Source: Mycobacteroides salmoniphilum
GTDB lineage: Bacteria > Actinomycetota > Actinomycetes > Mycobacteriales > Mycobacteriaceae
Length of the DNA stretch: 64,000 nucleotides
Direction of reading: 5' to 3'
Assembly: GCF_004924335.1 (NCBI RefSeq)
Contig: NZ_CP024633.1
Coordinates: 1,612,001 to 1,676,000, forward strand
Shown: in pieces, positions 8,990 through 17,352 of the stretch
How the letters are laid out: every line of letters starts with the position of its first letter
Numbering within the stretch: the first letter of the stretch is position 1
The notes under the pieces: model-generated
Told to the model about the DNA's origin: nothing
Seen by the model: the letters and a program-made list of their open reading frames with translations, nothing else
Database searches by the model: none
Position numbers and translations under genes: made by a program

Positions 8990-9523
8990 CTAGTGGCGCG
9001 GAAGCATTCTGGCCAGTAGTCCGTCCCGCAACCCGATCGTGTGAAACAGCACGGCGCTGACATGGGCAACTATGCAGGCGAGCAACGCGTAAGCGACCCA
9101 CGCGTGTGCCTCGCGCAGCACGCCGTACCACCCGATGCTGGTGGGCGCGATCGACGGAAAGCGCAGTCCGGCGACCTGGACCGGAACCCCGGACGCCGAC
9201 ACCAGCGCCCATCCGATCACCGGTTGCGCCAGGAACAACGTGTACATCGCGAGCTCGGAACCGGCGGCGATGAAGCGCTCCGGCTGGGCGAGCGACAGCG
9301 GTGGCGGTTTATGCCAGATCCGGTTAGCGAGGCGCAGCACCGCGAGCACCAACACCAGCACGCCCACGGCCTTATGCCAGGCCAGCACTATCGGGTAGTC
9401 GCCCAGTGACCCGACGAGCAGCGCGCCCAGCACCAGCATCGTGATGATCGAAACCGCCATCAGCCAATGCAGAAGCTGCGCCGCCAATCCGAAACGCTCG
9501 ACACCCGTGGATTCAGTCATCAC
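8990..9523 (-). CDS. Cytochrome b561-family membrane protein
   Basis: A 177-residue four-helix membrane protein. RFGLAAQLLHWLMAVSI, ALLVGSLGDYPIVLAWHKAVGVLVL and HAWVAYALLACIVAHVSAVLFHT carry the histidines expected for two b haems. Its start overlaps the stop of the haem-protein gene 9520-10554 by four bases (ATGA), so the two are translationally coupled. The pair probably passes electrons across the membrane to or from the exported catalase-like protein. Confidence 0.88.
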   Translation of the reverse strand: MMTESTGVERFGLAAQLLHWLMAVSIITMLVLGALLVGSLGDYPIVLAWHKAVGVLVLVLAVLRLANRIWHKPPPLSLAQPERFIAAGSELAMYTLFLAQPVIGWALVSASGVPVQVAGLRFPSIAPTSIGWYGVLREAHAWVAYALLACIVAHVSAVLFHTIGLRDGLLARMLPRH

Positions 9524-10554
9524 ATGTCCTGACCGAACTGCTCCACCGGCGCCGGAGTCTCTCGCGCGCGGCGCCGAAACGACTCGGCATAGACGGCCGC
9601 GCGGGCCGCAAGGATCGGATCATCGGATATCTCAATTCCCTTGGGCAGCACTGTCGGATCGAAGTTGGTATCCCGGATGCGTTCCTGCTCTTGGGCTATC
9701 GCGTGGCCAAGTACCAGTGTTCCGGCATCGATCTGCTCGCGGTCGGCAGGCCAGGGCAGTGTCGGATCATGTGTCTGATCCACACCCGGCATACCGATCT
9801 GAAGCAGCAGCCGGTAGCGCAGCTCACCGCGGCGCACCCGCTGGGCCAGCGCCTCGAACATCCAATGGGGCCCGTTCTTCGCCGGGGTCCCGGCCTCGTC
9901 CCCGTTGGGAATCACCCGCCACCGCACCGGAGTCCGGTCGCCGTTCTTGGTGACGAAGATGAAGGTGTTGAGGCTGGAATAGCTGGCCTGCGCGAACGAC
10001 GAAGCCTTGGGTGCCGCCTCGATCAGCTTCTGCGCGGCCGCCGCAGCGGGGTTATCCCGCAGGAACGCCGCCACCTTCTCCTTGTCACCCGAGGTCCGCG
10101 CCGCGATCAGCCCGTAGAACATCTCCGGCGTCGGGGCCATGAACACCGGCGCAGCGGCCATCGCGGTGCGCCACTGCTGCCCGCCGGGAAGCGAAAACTC
10201 CAGGGCCAGCGCCTGTCCGGACCCGGTATCGGGCTGGTGCGGATTCTGGCCGCCCACCGAGAACCGCCCGACGACGGGATGCACGCCCTTGACGAACACC
10301 GACGCTGACGAGACTTCCGCTCCCGCTCCATTGCTTTCGAAACGGCCCGATACCGCAAGAGCTTTGGCGTGGTTGCGTCGATACCCGACGAACTTTCCAC
10401 CGGTCGTCTCGAACAGGTCGATGAAGGAGCGCCCGGTCAGTCGGACGCCGCCCCGGCCCTCCAGAGCCACGAAGCCACCCAGTCCCGTCACGGTGACTGC
10501 CCCGGCGGCGACCAGACCCATGAACATGCGGCGGTCTAGCTTGTGTGCGACCAC
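9520..10554 (-). CDS. Catalase-family peroxidase (SrpA-like), Tat-exported
   Basis: A 344-residue catalase-fold haem protein. KLDRRMFMGLVAAGAVTVTG is a twin-arginine signal. Distal-side and substrate-channel blocks include VSGRFESNGAG and RFSVGGQNPHQPDTGSGQALALEFSLPGG; the proximal haem ligand block is RAAVYAESFRRR (RxxxY). The length (about 340 residues) matches the small catalase-related peroxidases, not full monofunctional catalases. It is coupled to the cytochrome b561 gene by a four-base overlap, a pairing also seen in Gram-negative bacteria. Likely a periplasmic peroxidase. Confidence 0.9.
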   Translation of the reverse strand: MVAHKLDRRMFMGLVAAGAVTVTGLGGFVALEGRGGVRLTGRSFIDLFETTGGKFVGYRRNHAKALAVSGRFESNGAGAEVSSASVFVKGVHPVVGRFSVGGQNPHQPDTGSGQALALEFSLPGGQQWRTAMAAAPVFMAPTPEMFYGLIAARTSGDKEKVAAFLRDNPAAAAAQKLIEAAPKASSFAQASYSSLNTFIFVTKNGDRTPVRWRVIPNGDEAGTPAKNGPHWMFEALAQRVRRGELRYRLLLQIGMPGVDQTHDPTLPWPADREQIDAGTLVLGHAIAQEQERIRDTNFDPTVLPKGIEISDDPILAARAAVYAESFRRRARETPAPVEQFGQDM

Positions 10555-10604
10555 GAAACGAGCCTAATACGCGAATCTGTGAGCGCACCGGGGACAATGA
10601 AACG

Positions 10605-11273
10605 ATGATGAAGCGTCTCATCCTCGGTCTCGGATACGCCGCCCTCGGTCTCGGGTGCGCTCTGAGTCAGTTCGCACCCGCCAGCGCCGACCCGGGAGTG
10701 CCACCCGTGAGCGAGGCCGCCCGCGCCGCCGGGCTGCTGGACGTGCGCAGCATCGTGCCCGACGCGGTCATCGACCTGCGCTACGCCACCACCAACAACT
10801 TCACCGGCGTGCAGCTGTACCCGGCCGATGCCCGCTGCCTGGTGCACGAGTCGATGGCGCCGGGCCTCAAGACCGCCGCCGACACGCTGCGCGCCAACGG
10901 TGAGCGGCTCGTCTTCTGGGACTGTTACCGCCCGCACGATGTGCAGATCCGCATGTTCCAGGTAGTGCCCAACCCGAACTGGGTCGCCAAGCCCGGCCAG
11001 TACGCCCGCAGCCACGAGGCCGGGCGCTCGGTGGACGTCACGCTGGCCAACGCGCGGGGTCTGGTCGATATGGGTACCGGATTCGACGATTTCTCCCCGC
11101 GTTCCCTGGCCTACGCCACCGACGGGGTCAGCGCCGAGCAGCAGGCCAACCGGGCCCGCCTGCGCGGTGCCATGCAGGCTGGCGGGCTTCAGGTGTACTC
11201 GGGTGAGTGGTGGCATTTCGACGGGCCCGGAGCGGGTGTGGACCGCCCGGTTCTGCAGGTGCCGGTCAACTGA
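10605..11273 (+). CDS. D-alanyl-D-alanine dipeptidase (VanX/DdpX family), exported
   Basis: A 222-residue zinc dipeptidase with an N-terminal signal (MMKRLILGLGYAALGLGCALSQFAPASA). The zinc site is complete: SHEAGRSVD at 136-144 (His137, Asp144) and EWWHF at 201-205 (Glu201 catalytic, His204). The family cleaves D-Ala-D-Ala; exported forms usually recycle peptidoglycan peptides, whereas VanX in resistance clusters is cytoplasmic. No vanA/vanH partners are nearby, so a cell-wall turnover role is more likely than glycopeptide resistance. The start codon follows the divergent catalase-like gene by about 50 bases. Confidence 0.9.
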   Translation: MMKRLILGLGYAALGLGCALSQFAPASADPGVPPVSEAARAAGLLDVRSIVPDAVIDLRYATTNNFTGVQLYPADARCLVHESMAPGLKTAADTLRANGERLVFWDCYRPHDVQIRMFQVVPNPNWVAKPGQYARSHEAGRSVDVTLANARGLVDMGTGFDDFSPRSLAYATDGVSAEQQANRARLRGAMQAGGLQVYSGEWWHFDGPGAGVDRPVLQVPVN

Positions 11274-11386
11274 CCAGACGGTTGTTCCACTACCCGGGAG
11301 AAATTGAGTAGTCCAGTACCCGGTGCGATGGCGCTCTACCGGAGTAATTTCCCTTTCGGGTCGAATGATCCTGCTGGGAGGTTGCC

Positions 11387-12118
11387 ATGCCTGCATCGCC
11401 GATTCCCGTGGGGACAGTGCGCCGCTGTGTCCCGCTCGCGGTGCTGGCCGGCGCCCTCGCGGTGGCCTGTGGCGGCACCGGTGAATCTGTCACGCGCACC
11501 GTGACCCAGACCGTCACCGATCAGACGACCATCACCCACGGGGGCGACGGTGGTTCGCACGGAAGTACCAGCGGCGGTGGGTCGTCCACGTCCGGGAAGA
11601 CGCCCACGGACGACGGGCTCGCGTGGGTGCCCTATGGCCCCAAGGACCCTGCCTTCCCGACACCGGGCTGGGACGTCTACGTCTACTTTCTCAAACATGA
11701 TTGCGACAGCCTCAAGAATGTCCAGAAACCCGAGGGCAACCTCTACGAGGCGGCGGTGGGTGTGTGCCGTGCCGCGGTGAACGGCGAAGAGAGCCAATGG
11801 GATGTGGCGGCCAAGGCCTTTGCGGCGCGCGGTGCGGGTGTCGAGATCGGCCCGGCGCAGTGCGTCGACGACACCATCGCGGCCATGGTCACCAAGCTCC
11901 TTGCCTGGCATGAGGAGCACCCGGGCGGCCAGCCCGCGCTGACGTTCCCGCAGACCGACGGCCGCACCGCATGCTCGAAGGACAACAACAGCTTCGTGCC
12001 CCCGGACGAGACCGATTCCTCCACAACCAGTTCCACGACGTCGAGCACCACCACATCGAGTACGACCTCCACCACGACCACTTCGAGCACGACAACCACC
12101 ACCACACCGGCGCGGTGA
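11387..12118 (+). CDS. Putative lipoprotein with Ser/Thr-rich C-terminal tail
   Basis: A 243-residue protein with a signal ending LAVAC, a plausible lipobox (Cys ~28). It continues with a Thr/Gly/Ser-rich spacer, a globular core (WVPYGPKDPAFPTPGWDVYVYFLKHDCDSL, ...VGVCRAAVNG...) with several cysteines, and a ~40-residue Ser/Thr-only tail made of imperfect ACC/TCG-rich triplet repeats. Such tails are typical of O-mannosylated mycobacterial envelope proteins. Function unknown. It converges on the membrane protein at 12121, leaving two bases between them. Confidence 0.75.
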   Translation: MPASPIPVGTVRRCVPLAVLAGALAVACGGTGESVTRTVTQTVTDQTTITHGGDGGSHGSTSGGGSSTSGKTPTDDGLAWVPYGPKDPAFPTPGWDVYVYFLKHDCDSLKNVQKPEGNLYEAAVGVCRAAVNGEESQWDVAAKAFAARGAGVEIGPAQCVDDTIAAMVTKLLAWHEEHPGGQPALTFPQTDGRTACSKDNNSFVPPDETDSSTTSSTTSSTTTSSTTSTTTTSSTTTTTTPAR

Positions 12119-12120
12119 GG

Positions 12121-13068
12121 TCAGTGCGAGAACTGCCAGTGCACCGACTGGTCCTCGTCCAGCACGATGATGCTGCCGTTGCGGACGGTCCACCCCTCGG
12201 TCATCAAGAACAGCCGGCCCCCGGACTCGGCGAGCAGCCGCAATCCCGTGGTGCGGTAGAGCTTTTTCGGCCCCGTGGTGATCTCCTCGGTGCGCACCAC
12301 GGGAGAGTCGATGCCCAACGGGCTCTCGCTGACGGCCGTCGCCCGGGGCAGTGACGACACCGAGTCTTCGTAGCGCTGCGCATACCCGCGTCCGACGATA
12401 TCGGCGTACCCCTGTACCGCCCAGAACATCGCTGCCGCAATCACAATGCCGACGAGCACGGCCTCGAGCACATCGGGGGGACGGGCAATGGCACTGCGTG
12501 GCCGCGTGCGTTCCTGCCCCTGGCGGCTCAGATGCCTGCCGTACACCGCCAGTGCCGTGCCGATCGCGATCATGAGCGGCCACACCACCGTCCCGGGTTC
12601 CCAGGCACGCGTCAGCGCGGGCATCACCACGCCCAGGATGGCGACAGCCAGCCCGCCGAGCATGGTGACCCGGCAGATCACCCGGATCGTATCGGTCACG
12701 CCGTCGCGCTCGATCTTCTCGGTCAACGCGCGATGCGCTGCCAGCCAGGCGATTCCGATGACCGCCATCGCCAGGATCGGCAGATACAGCGTGCTGATGC
12801 TGCGTAACACGTAGTCCTGAGTGGTGAAGCGGAACAGGCTTACCTCGATGCCCATCCACTGGGACTGCGCGTCGCTGCGGGCCCAGCCGAAGTACAGCAG
12901 CAGCGCGGTGATCATCGTCAACGGTGTTCCCACCGTGGTGATTACGGCGATGACGGGGCGAATAATCGACACCGGATCCGGTGAGTCCGCGGCGGCCGGA
13001 GCGTCGAGCTTCCCCGGCGCGTCGGCAGATTGACGCGCTGGCTCCTCCGACGCTTCTTCGGCCGGCAT
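12121..13068 (-). CDS. Multi-pass membrane protein, unknown function
   Basis: A 315-residue protein with an acidic, Ala-rich N-terminus (~35 residues) and about five to six hydrophobic helices (VIAVITTVGTPLTMITALLLYFGW, YLPILAMAVIGIAWLAAHRAL, VTMLGGLAVAILGVVM, WPLMIAIGTALAVYG, EAVLVGIVIAAAMFWAVQ). It ends in a soluble beta-rich tail of about 90 residues (GGRLFLMTEGWTVRNGSIIVLDED). No family recognised. It is divergent from the ABC-F gene; its start is only about 40 bases from that gene's promoter. Confidence 0.75.
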   Translation of the reverse strand: MPAEEASEEPARQSADAPGKLDAPAAADSPDPVSIIRPVIAVITTVGTPLTMITALLLYFGWARSDAQSQWMGIEVSLFRFTTQDYVLRSISTLYLPILAMAVIGIAWLAAHRALTEKIERDGVTDTIRVICRVTMLGGLAVAILGVVMPALTRAWEPGTVVWPLMIAIGTALAVYGRHLSRQGQERTRPRSAIARPPDVLEAVLVGIVIAAAMFWAVQGYADIVGRGYAQRYEDSVSSLPRATAVSESPLGIDSPVVRTEEITTGPKKLYRTTGLRLLAESGGRLFLMTEGWTVRNGSIIVLDEDQSVHWQFSH

Positions 13069-13105
13069 GCGAGCATGCTACGCGCGAGGGGCCTGACCAG
13101 GGAGG

Positions 13106-13143
13106 AAAATCCCCTTGCCGCTTCCATGTGCGGCGCCTATTCT
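13106..13143 (+). promoter_or_regulatory. WhiB7-type promoter of the ABC-F gene
   Basis: An AAAAT block (13106-13110) sits just upstream of a TTGCCG -35 (13115-13120), followed after 17 bases by a TATTCT -10 (13138-13143). An AT-rich block next to -35 is the known signature of WhiB7-dependent promoters in mycobacteria. The predicted transcript starts near 13150 and has a leader of about 107 bases. Confidence 0.6.
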
Positions 13144-13177
13144 GGCTGGCGTCCTGGTCCCCGACGAAAGGTACGAC

Positions 13178-13189
13178 ATGGATCTGTGA
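13178..13189 (+). CDS. Leader mini-ORF (Met-Asp-Leu-stop) upstream of the ABC-F gene
   Basis: ATG GAT CTG TGA lies in the leader of the ABC-F transcript, preceded by GAAAGG at 13165-13170. Its stop codon is inside the 5' arm of the leader stem (13184-13192). Short leader ORFs whose stalled ribosome opens a downstream stem are known for macrolide-type resistance genes; here this role is inferred from position only. Confidence 0.5.
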   Translation: MDL

Positions 13190-13244
13190 GGTCTGGCAAT
13201 CCGCCGGCGCGCCCTCGCGCGTTTTCGGCGACCCCACCTCACAG
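13184..13244 (+). promoter_or_regulatory. Translation/transcription attenuator stem of the ABC-F leader
   Basis: CTGTGAGGT (13184-13192) pairs perfectly with ACCTCACAG (13236-13244). Nested inside are CGCCG/CGGCG (13202-13206 / 13226-13230) and GCGCG/CGCGC (13207-13211 / 13216-13220); the innermost stem is followed by GTTTT, resembling a small terminator. The outer 3' arm overlaps the first two bases of the AGGAAG ribosome site (13243-13248), so pairing should hinder translation. Confidence 0.6.
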
Positions 13245-13256
13245 GAAGTCCTTTCC

Positions 13257-14843
13257 ATGTCTGCTGTCATATCCTCGAACGCTCTCACCTACGTACATCC
13301 CGACGGTTCCGTCGTTCTCGACGGGCTCGACATGCTGGTTCCGGCAGGGCGCTCCGGGCTGGTCGGTGTCAACGGCTCCGGCAAGTCCACCCTGCTCAAG
13401 CTCATCGCGGGTGAGCTACTGCCCACCTCGGGGATGGTCCATGCCTCGGGCCATATCGGTTACCTGCCACAGGATCTCACTATCCGCGCCGATCAGTCGG
13501 TTCCCGATCTGCTGGGTCTGACGCCCGTGCTGGCGGCCATCGCGGCCATTGAGCACGGGTCCACCGATCAGGCCGACTTCGACACCGTCGGCGACGACTG
13601 GGATCTGGCCGAGCGGGTGCGCGCCGAGCTGGATCGTCTCGGCCTGCCGGCCGCGGTGCTGGACCGCACGCTGGGCGATCTGTCCGGAGGCGAGGTGATT
13701 CGGCTCGGTCTGGCCCGGCTGCTGTTGCGGCGCCCCGACGTACTGCTACTCGACGAGCCGACCAACAACCTCGACGGCGAATCCCGCCGGCACCTGTACG
13801 ACGTGGTGTCGTCTTGGCCGCGCACGCTGCTGGTGGTCAGCCACGACCGTGAGCTGCTGGAGCACGTGGAGCGCATCGGGGATCTGCGCGACGGCGGCGT
13901 GACGTGGTACGGCGGCGGATACAGCGAGTACGCGGCAGCGATCACGGCTGAACAAGAGGCTGCCGCGCAGGCGATCTCGACGGCCAAGGCTGAAGTGCGC
14001 CGCGAACGCCGCGATCTGGTCGAGGCCGAAAGGGTTATCGCGCAGCGGCGCCGCTACGGCGCCAAGATGCAAGCCAACAAGCGTGAGCCCAAGATCGTGA
14101 TGGGGCTGCGCAAGCGATCCGCGCAGGAATCGGCGGCAGCGCTCACGCAGACACAGACCGATCGGCTGGACAAGGCCCGCGAGAATCTGGATGAGGCGCA
14201 GACCCGGCTGCGAGCCGACCGCTCCATCCGTATCGACCTGCCGGGCACCGAGGTTCCCGCCGGTCGCGTCGTCGTCACCACCGACAACCTGGTACTTCGT
14301 CACGGAGTCGCCGCGCACCTGGAGCTGCGCGGGCCGCAGCGGGTGGGCCTGGTGGGGCCCAACGGCTCGGGAAAGACCACGCTGCTGCACACCCTCGCGG
14401 GGCGCATCCCTGCCGCTGAAGGTGCTGTGACGGTACATGTTCCGATGGGCCTACTCCCGCAGCGTCTTGATCTGCTGGACGATGCGCGCAGTGTCGCCGA
14501 CAACGTGGCACGCCGTGCTCCGCACGCCGATATGAACACCATCCGTGCCAGACTGGCGCGATTTCTGTTCCGCGGCAATGCCGCCGACAGGCTTGTCGGT
14601 GCGCTGTCCGGTGGCGAACGGTTCCGGGCGACGCTGGCCGCGGTGCTGCTGGCCGACCCTGCTCCACAACTGCTGCTGCTGGACGAACCCACCAACAACC
14701 TGGACTTCGCGTCCTACGACGCGCTGGTCTCGGGGCTAGGGGAGTACCGGGGTGCGGTGATCGTGGCCAGCCACGACCTCGGCTTTCTCGACGACATCGG
14801 GGCCCGGCATAGGGACTGGAGGACGGAGCCGGTAATCGGGTAG
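13257..14843 (+). CDS. ABC-F family ATPase (ribosome-protection type candidate)
   Basis: A 528-residue protein with two ATP-binding cassettes and no membrane segment. Domain 1 has GVNGSGKSTLLK, LSGGEVIRLGLARLLL and LLLDEPTNNLD; domain 2 has GLVGPNGSGKTTLLH, LSGGERFRATLAAVLL and LLLDEPTNNLD. They are joined by a charged linker of about 80 residues (AKAEVRRERRDLVEAERVIAQRR...), the arm that reaches the peptidyl-transferase centre in ABC-F proteins. Such proteins displace macrolide, lincosamide or pleuromutilin drugs from ribosomes. ATG 13257 has AGGAAG eight bases upstream. The WhiB7-like promoter and attenuator leader fit an inducible resistance role; the drug spectrum cannot be read from the sequence. 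Confidence 0.9.
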   Translation: MSAVISSNALTYVHPDGSVVLDGLDMLVPAGRSGLVGVNGSGKSTLLKLIAGELLPTSGMVHASGHIGYLPQDLTIRADQSVPDLLGLTPVLAAIAAIEHGSTDQADFDTVGDDWDLAERVRAELDRLGLPAAVLDRTLGDLSGGEVIRLGLARLLLRRPDVLLLDEPTNNLDGESRRHLYDVVSSWPRTLLVVSHDRELLEHVERIGDLRDGGVTWYGGGYSEYAAAITAEQEAAAQAISTAKAEVRRERRDLVEAERVIAQRRRYGAKMQANKREPKIVMGLRKRSAQESAAALTQTQTDRLDKARENLDEAQTRLRADRSIRIDLPGTEVPAGRVVVTTDNLVLRHGVAAHLELRGPQRVGLVGPNGSGKTTLLHTLAGRIPAAEGAVTVHVPMGLLPQRLDLLDDARSVADNVARRAPHADMNTIRARLARFLFRGNAADRLVGALSGGERFRATLAAVLLADPAPQLLLLDEPTNNLDFASYDALVSGLGEYRGAVIVASHDLGFLDDIGARHRDWRTEPVIG

Positions 14844-14937
14844 TGCGGTACGCACGTCAGGGGGATACCTCCACACGCACGCTGAGCTGGTCACGTTCCC
14901 ACCCCGCGTACGCGCGGCCATGTCAAGGAGACTCACG

Positions 14938-15972
14938 ATGTGTTTCATTATCCCCCAAGATGTCCTGCTGCGATTAGCCGACGATGACAGCGTCGCCGAC
15001 GATTCGCGAACGGCCCTGGCGGCCACGGCCGCGTCCGAATCGGCCTGGCGCACATTGCGCGACGCGCACACCGAGGCCACCCAGGCCGGACTGCTGGCTC
15101 GCGCCGACGCATTCGCCGGCGTCGCCAAGGCGCTGGCCACGGCCCCCGGCACCCCGGTGTTCGACTGCAAGCACACCACCTCGCTGCCCGGTATCACGAT
15201 CGCGAATCCAGGCACCTCCACCGATACCTCCGCCAAGCACGCGTTCACCGAAACCGCTTCGGTGGCGAAGTTTTACAAGGAATGCTTCGGGCGCAACTCG
15301 GTCGACGACGAAGGTATGACGTTGGTGTCCTCGGTGCACTACAGCGTGAACTACTCCAACGCGTTCTGGAATGGCTCGCAGATGACCTACGGCGACGGCG
15401 ACGGCGAGATCTTCGTCGACTTCACCGGATCCAACGACGTGATCGGCCACGAGCTGACGCACGGCGTCACCCAATACACGGCGGGCCTGCTCTACAAGAA
15501 CGAGGCCGGTGGCCTCAACGAGAGCATGTCCGATGTATTCGGATCGATGTTCCGGCAGTGGAGCGCCGGACAAACGGTCGGTCAAGCCGACTGGCTGATC
15601 GGCAAGGACATCATGGGTCCGCGGGCCATCGCCAAGGGCTTCACGTGCCTGCGCGATATGGCCGACCCGGGCGCCCGGCACTGCCTCGCGCCGCAGCCGT
15701 CGCACTATCGCGACTATGTGCCCGGCAGTGACCCGCATGAGAGCAGCGGCATCCCCAACTACGCGTTCTACCTCGCGGCGACCAAGCACGGCTCGTACTC
15801 CTGGCAGGGCGTGGGCACGGTCTGGTACGAGGCTCTGACCAGCTCGAAAGCCCGTCCCAACATGAAGATGAAGGCCTTCGCCAACCTGACGCGCGAGATC
15901 TCCGCAGCCAACGCGGCCGCCGAATCTGTACATAAGGCGATAGACGACGCGTGGACCGCGGTCGGGCTGTAG
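14938..15972 (+). CDS. Protealysin-like M4 metalloprotease (PLP), copy 1
   Basis: A 344-residue thermolysin-family (M4) enzyme. HELTH (His171, Glu172, His175) and the third zinc ligand Glu195 in GGLNES are intact, with NAFWNG and a later HYRDYVPGSDPHESSGIPNYAFYLAA block. There is no signal peptide; it opens with MCFIIPQDVLLRLA, the short propeptide type (FIIP...L) found in protealysin-like enzymes. ATG 14938 was chosen because AAGGAG precedes it at 14924. An emfourin-type inhibitor gene follows after ten bases and a second copy after that. Known protealysins act inside or leave the cell by non-classical routes and cleave actin and other proteins. Confidence 0.92.
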   Translation: MCFIIPQDVLLRLADDDSVADDSRTALAATAASESAWRTLRDAHTEATQAGLLARADAFAGVAKALATAPGTPVFDCKHTTSLPGITIANPGTSTDTSAKHAFTETASVAKFYKECFGRNSVDDEGMTLVSSVHYSVNYSNAFWNGSQMTYGDGDGEIFVDFTGSNDVIGHELTHGVTQYTAGLLYKNEAGGLNESMSDVFGSMFRQWSAGQTVGQADWLIGKDIMGPRAIAKGFTCLRDMADPGARHCLAPQPSHYRDYVPGSDPHESSGIPNYAFYLAATKHGSYSWQGVGTVWYEALTSSKARPNMKMKAFANLTREISAANAAAESVHKAIDDAWTAVGL

Positions 15973-15982
15973 CGTCGCCGTC

Positions 15983-16246
15983 ATGGTGGAGTACCTCATC
16001 GACAGACGGGGCGGATTCACCGGGCTTCCGGCCAGCGGTACGTGTACTGACCAGAGCTTGGACCCCGAGGCGCGACGCGTACTGGATGGATTGTTGGACA
16101 GCCCCGGGTCGCTTCCGGGCGACCCGGGTGCTGACCGCTTCACGTACACGGTGACCCGGGTCAGCGGGTCTGATCGGATCACTCGGGCCATCCCGGAGAG
16201 CCTGCTGCCCGACGCCGTCCGTCAGGTGGTCAAAGAACCGATCTGA
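15983..16246 (+). CDS. Emfourin-like inhibitor of protealysin-type M4 proteases
   Basis: An 87-residue small protein, MVEYLIDRRGGFTGLPASG..., ending PDAVRQVVKEPI, encoded ten bases downstream of the first protealysin gene. Size, the GGFTG-type start, a TYTVTRVSG strand and the strict linkage to a protealysin gene match emfourin, the slow-tight-binding M4 inhibitor described in Serratia proteamaculans. It likely keeps the enzyme inactive in the cytoplasm of the producer. Similarity is judged by eye; a structural check would settle it. Confidence 0.75.
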   Translation: MVEYLIDRRGGFTGLPASGTCTDQSLDPEARRVLDGLLDSPGSLPGDPGADRFTYTVTRVSGSDRITRAIPESLLPDAVRQVVKEPI

Positions 16247-16316
16247 CGGCCGGACCTGACAGTTCACCGTTCACGAGCCGAGCGGGTATGCACGCTGCCC
16301 GGTAGGGTGATGTGTA

Positions 16317-17348
16317 ATGTGCACGCGTTTCATCATCCCGCCGGCCGTACTGTCGCGACTGGCCGAGGATGGTGACATCGCCGAAGACTCACGGGTCGCA
16401 CTCTTGGCCACGGCGGCATCCGAATTGTCTTGGCGTACCTTGCGCAATGCGCACACGCGAGCTACCCAGGCGGCAACCGGTAACACCATCAGTGCAGCCG
16501 CCACGGCGTTGGCCAAGGTCCCCGAAACGCCGGTGTTCGATTCCCGGCAGACCACCTCACTGCCGGGCGTGGCCGTCGCCGATCCGGCCGCGTCCAAGGA
16601 CGCCACCGTCCAGCGGGCATTCGCCGAAACGGCCGCGGTCGTGCGCTTCTACCGGGAGTGCTTCGGGCGCAACTCTGTTGACAATGCGGGCATGACGCTG
16701 ATCTCGTCCGTCCACTATGGCGTCAAGTACGCGAACGCGTTCTGGAACGGTTCGCAGATGGCCTACGGCGACGGTGACGGCCAGATCTTCCTGGACTTCA
16801 CCAAGGCCAACGATGTGATCGGTCATGAACTGACACACGGGGTTACGCAATTTACCGCGGGCCTGAACTACGAGAACGAGGCCGGGGCGTTGAACGAGAG
16901 TGTCTCGGATGTCTTCGGGTCGATGTTCCGGCAATGGCAAGCAGAGCAGACCGCGGACGCGGCCGATTGGCTGATCGGCAAGGACATTCTGGGGCCGCGC
17001 GCGCTCGACAAGGGGTACACCTGCCTCCGGGATCTCGCTGACCCCGGTGCTGCGCACTGCCTCTCGCCGCAACCGGCTCACTACCGCGACTATGTTCCCG
17101 GCAGTGACCCGCACGACGGCAGCGGCATCCCCAACCACGCGTTCTACCTCGCGGCGACCACACACGGCTCAAAGTCCTGGGAGGCCGTGGGGACTGTCTG
17201 GTACGAGGCGCTGACCAGCCCGAAGGCAAGAAAGAACATGACGTTCAAGGCTTTCGCGAAACTCACCCGGCAGATCGCCGCGGCCCGGACCGGTGCTGAG
17301 TCACCCAAGGCGGCCATTGACGAGGCATGGACCGAGGTCGGGCTCTAG
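16317..17348 (+). CDS. Protealysin-like M4 metalloprotease (PLP), copy 2
   Basis: A 343-residue paralogue of the gene at 14938, alike along its full length. The zinc site is intact (HELTH at 170-174, Glu194), and the short propeptide MCTRFIIPPAVLSRLA carries the PPA/VL form even closer to protealysin. The two copies differ in the propeptide centre and in surface segments (for example, SAGQTVGQADW against QAEQTADAADW), which points to an old tandem duplication. It lies 70 bases after the inhibitor gene, so one inhibitor may serve both. Confidence 0.92.
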   Translation: MCTRFIIPPAVLSRLAEDGDIAEDSRVALLATAASELSWRTLRNAHTRATQAATGNTISAAATALAKVPETPVFDSRQTTSLPGVAVADPAASKDATVQRAFAETAAVVRFYRECFGRNSVDNAGMTLISSVHYGVKYANAFWNGSQMAYGDGDGQIFLDFTKANDVIGHELTHGVTQFTAGLNYENEAGALNESVSDVFGSMFRQWQAEQTADAADWLIGKDILGPRALDKGYTCLRDLADPGAAHCLSPQPAHYRDYVPGSDPHDGSGIPNHAFYLAATTHGSKSWEAVGTVWYEALTSPKARKNMTFKAFAKLTRQIAAARTGAESPKAAIDEAWTEVGL

Positions 17349-17352
17349 CGGC

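Noticed and set aside
10605..11273. VanX-like gene as part of a vancomycin resistance cluster
   Set aside because: It has a signal peptide and no vanA, vanH or vanRS neighbours, so wall turnover is more likely.
12000..12118. ACC/TCG-rich array as a CRISPR or satellite
   Set aside because: The repeats are codon triplets inside a coding tail, with no spacers and no direct repeats of CRISPR length.
11336..13288. Leftward open frame of 650 codons spanning lipoprotein, membrane protein and ABC-F leader
   Set aside because: It crosses three sound genes and the promoter region; composition is Arg/Gly/His-rich without any domain.
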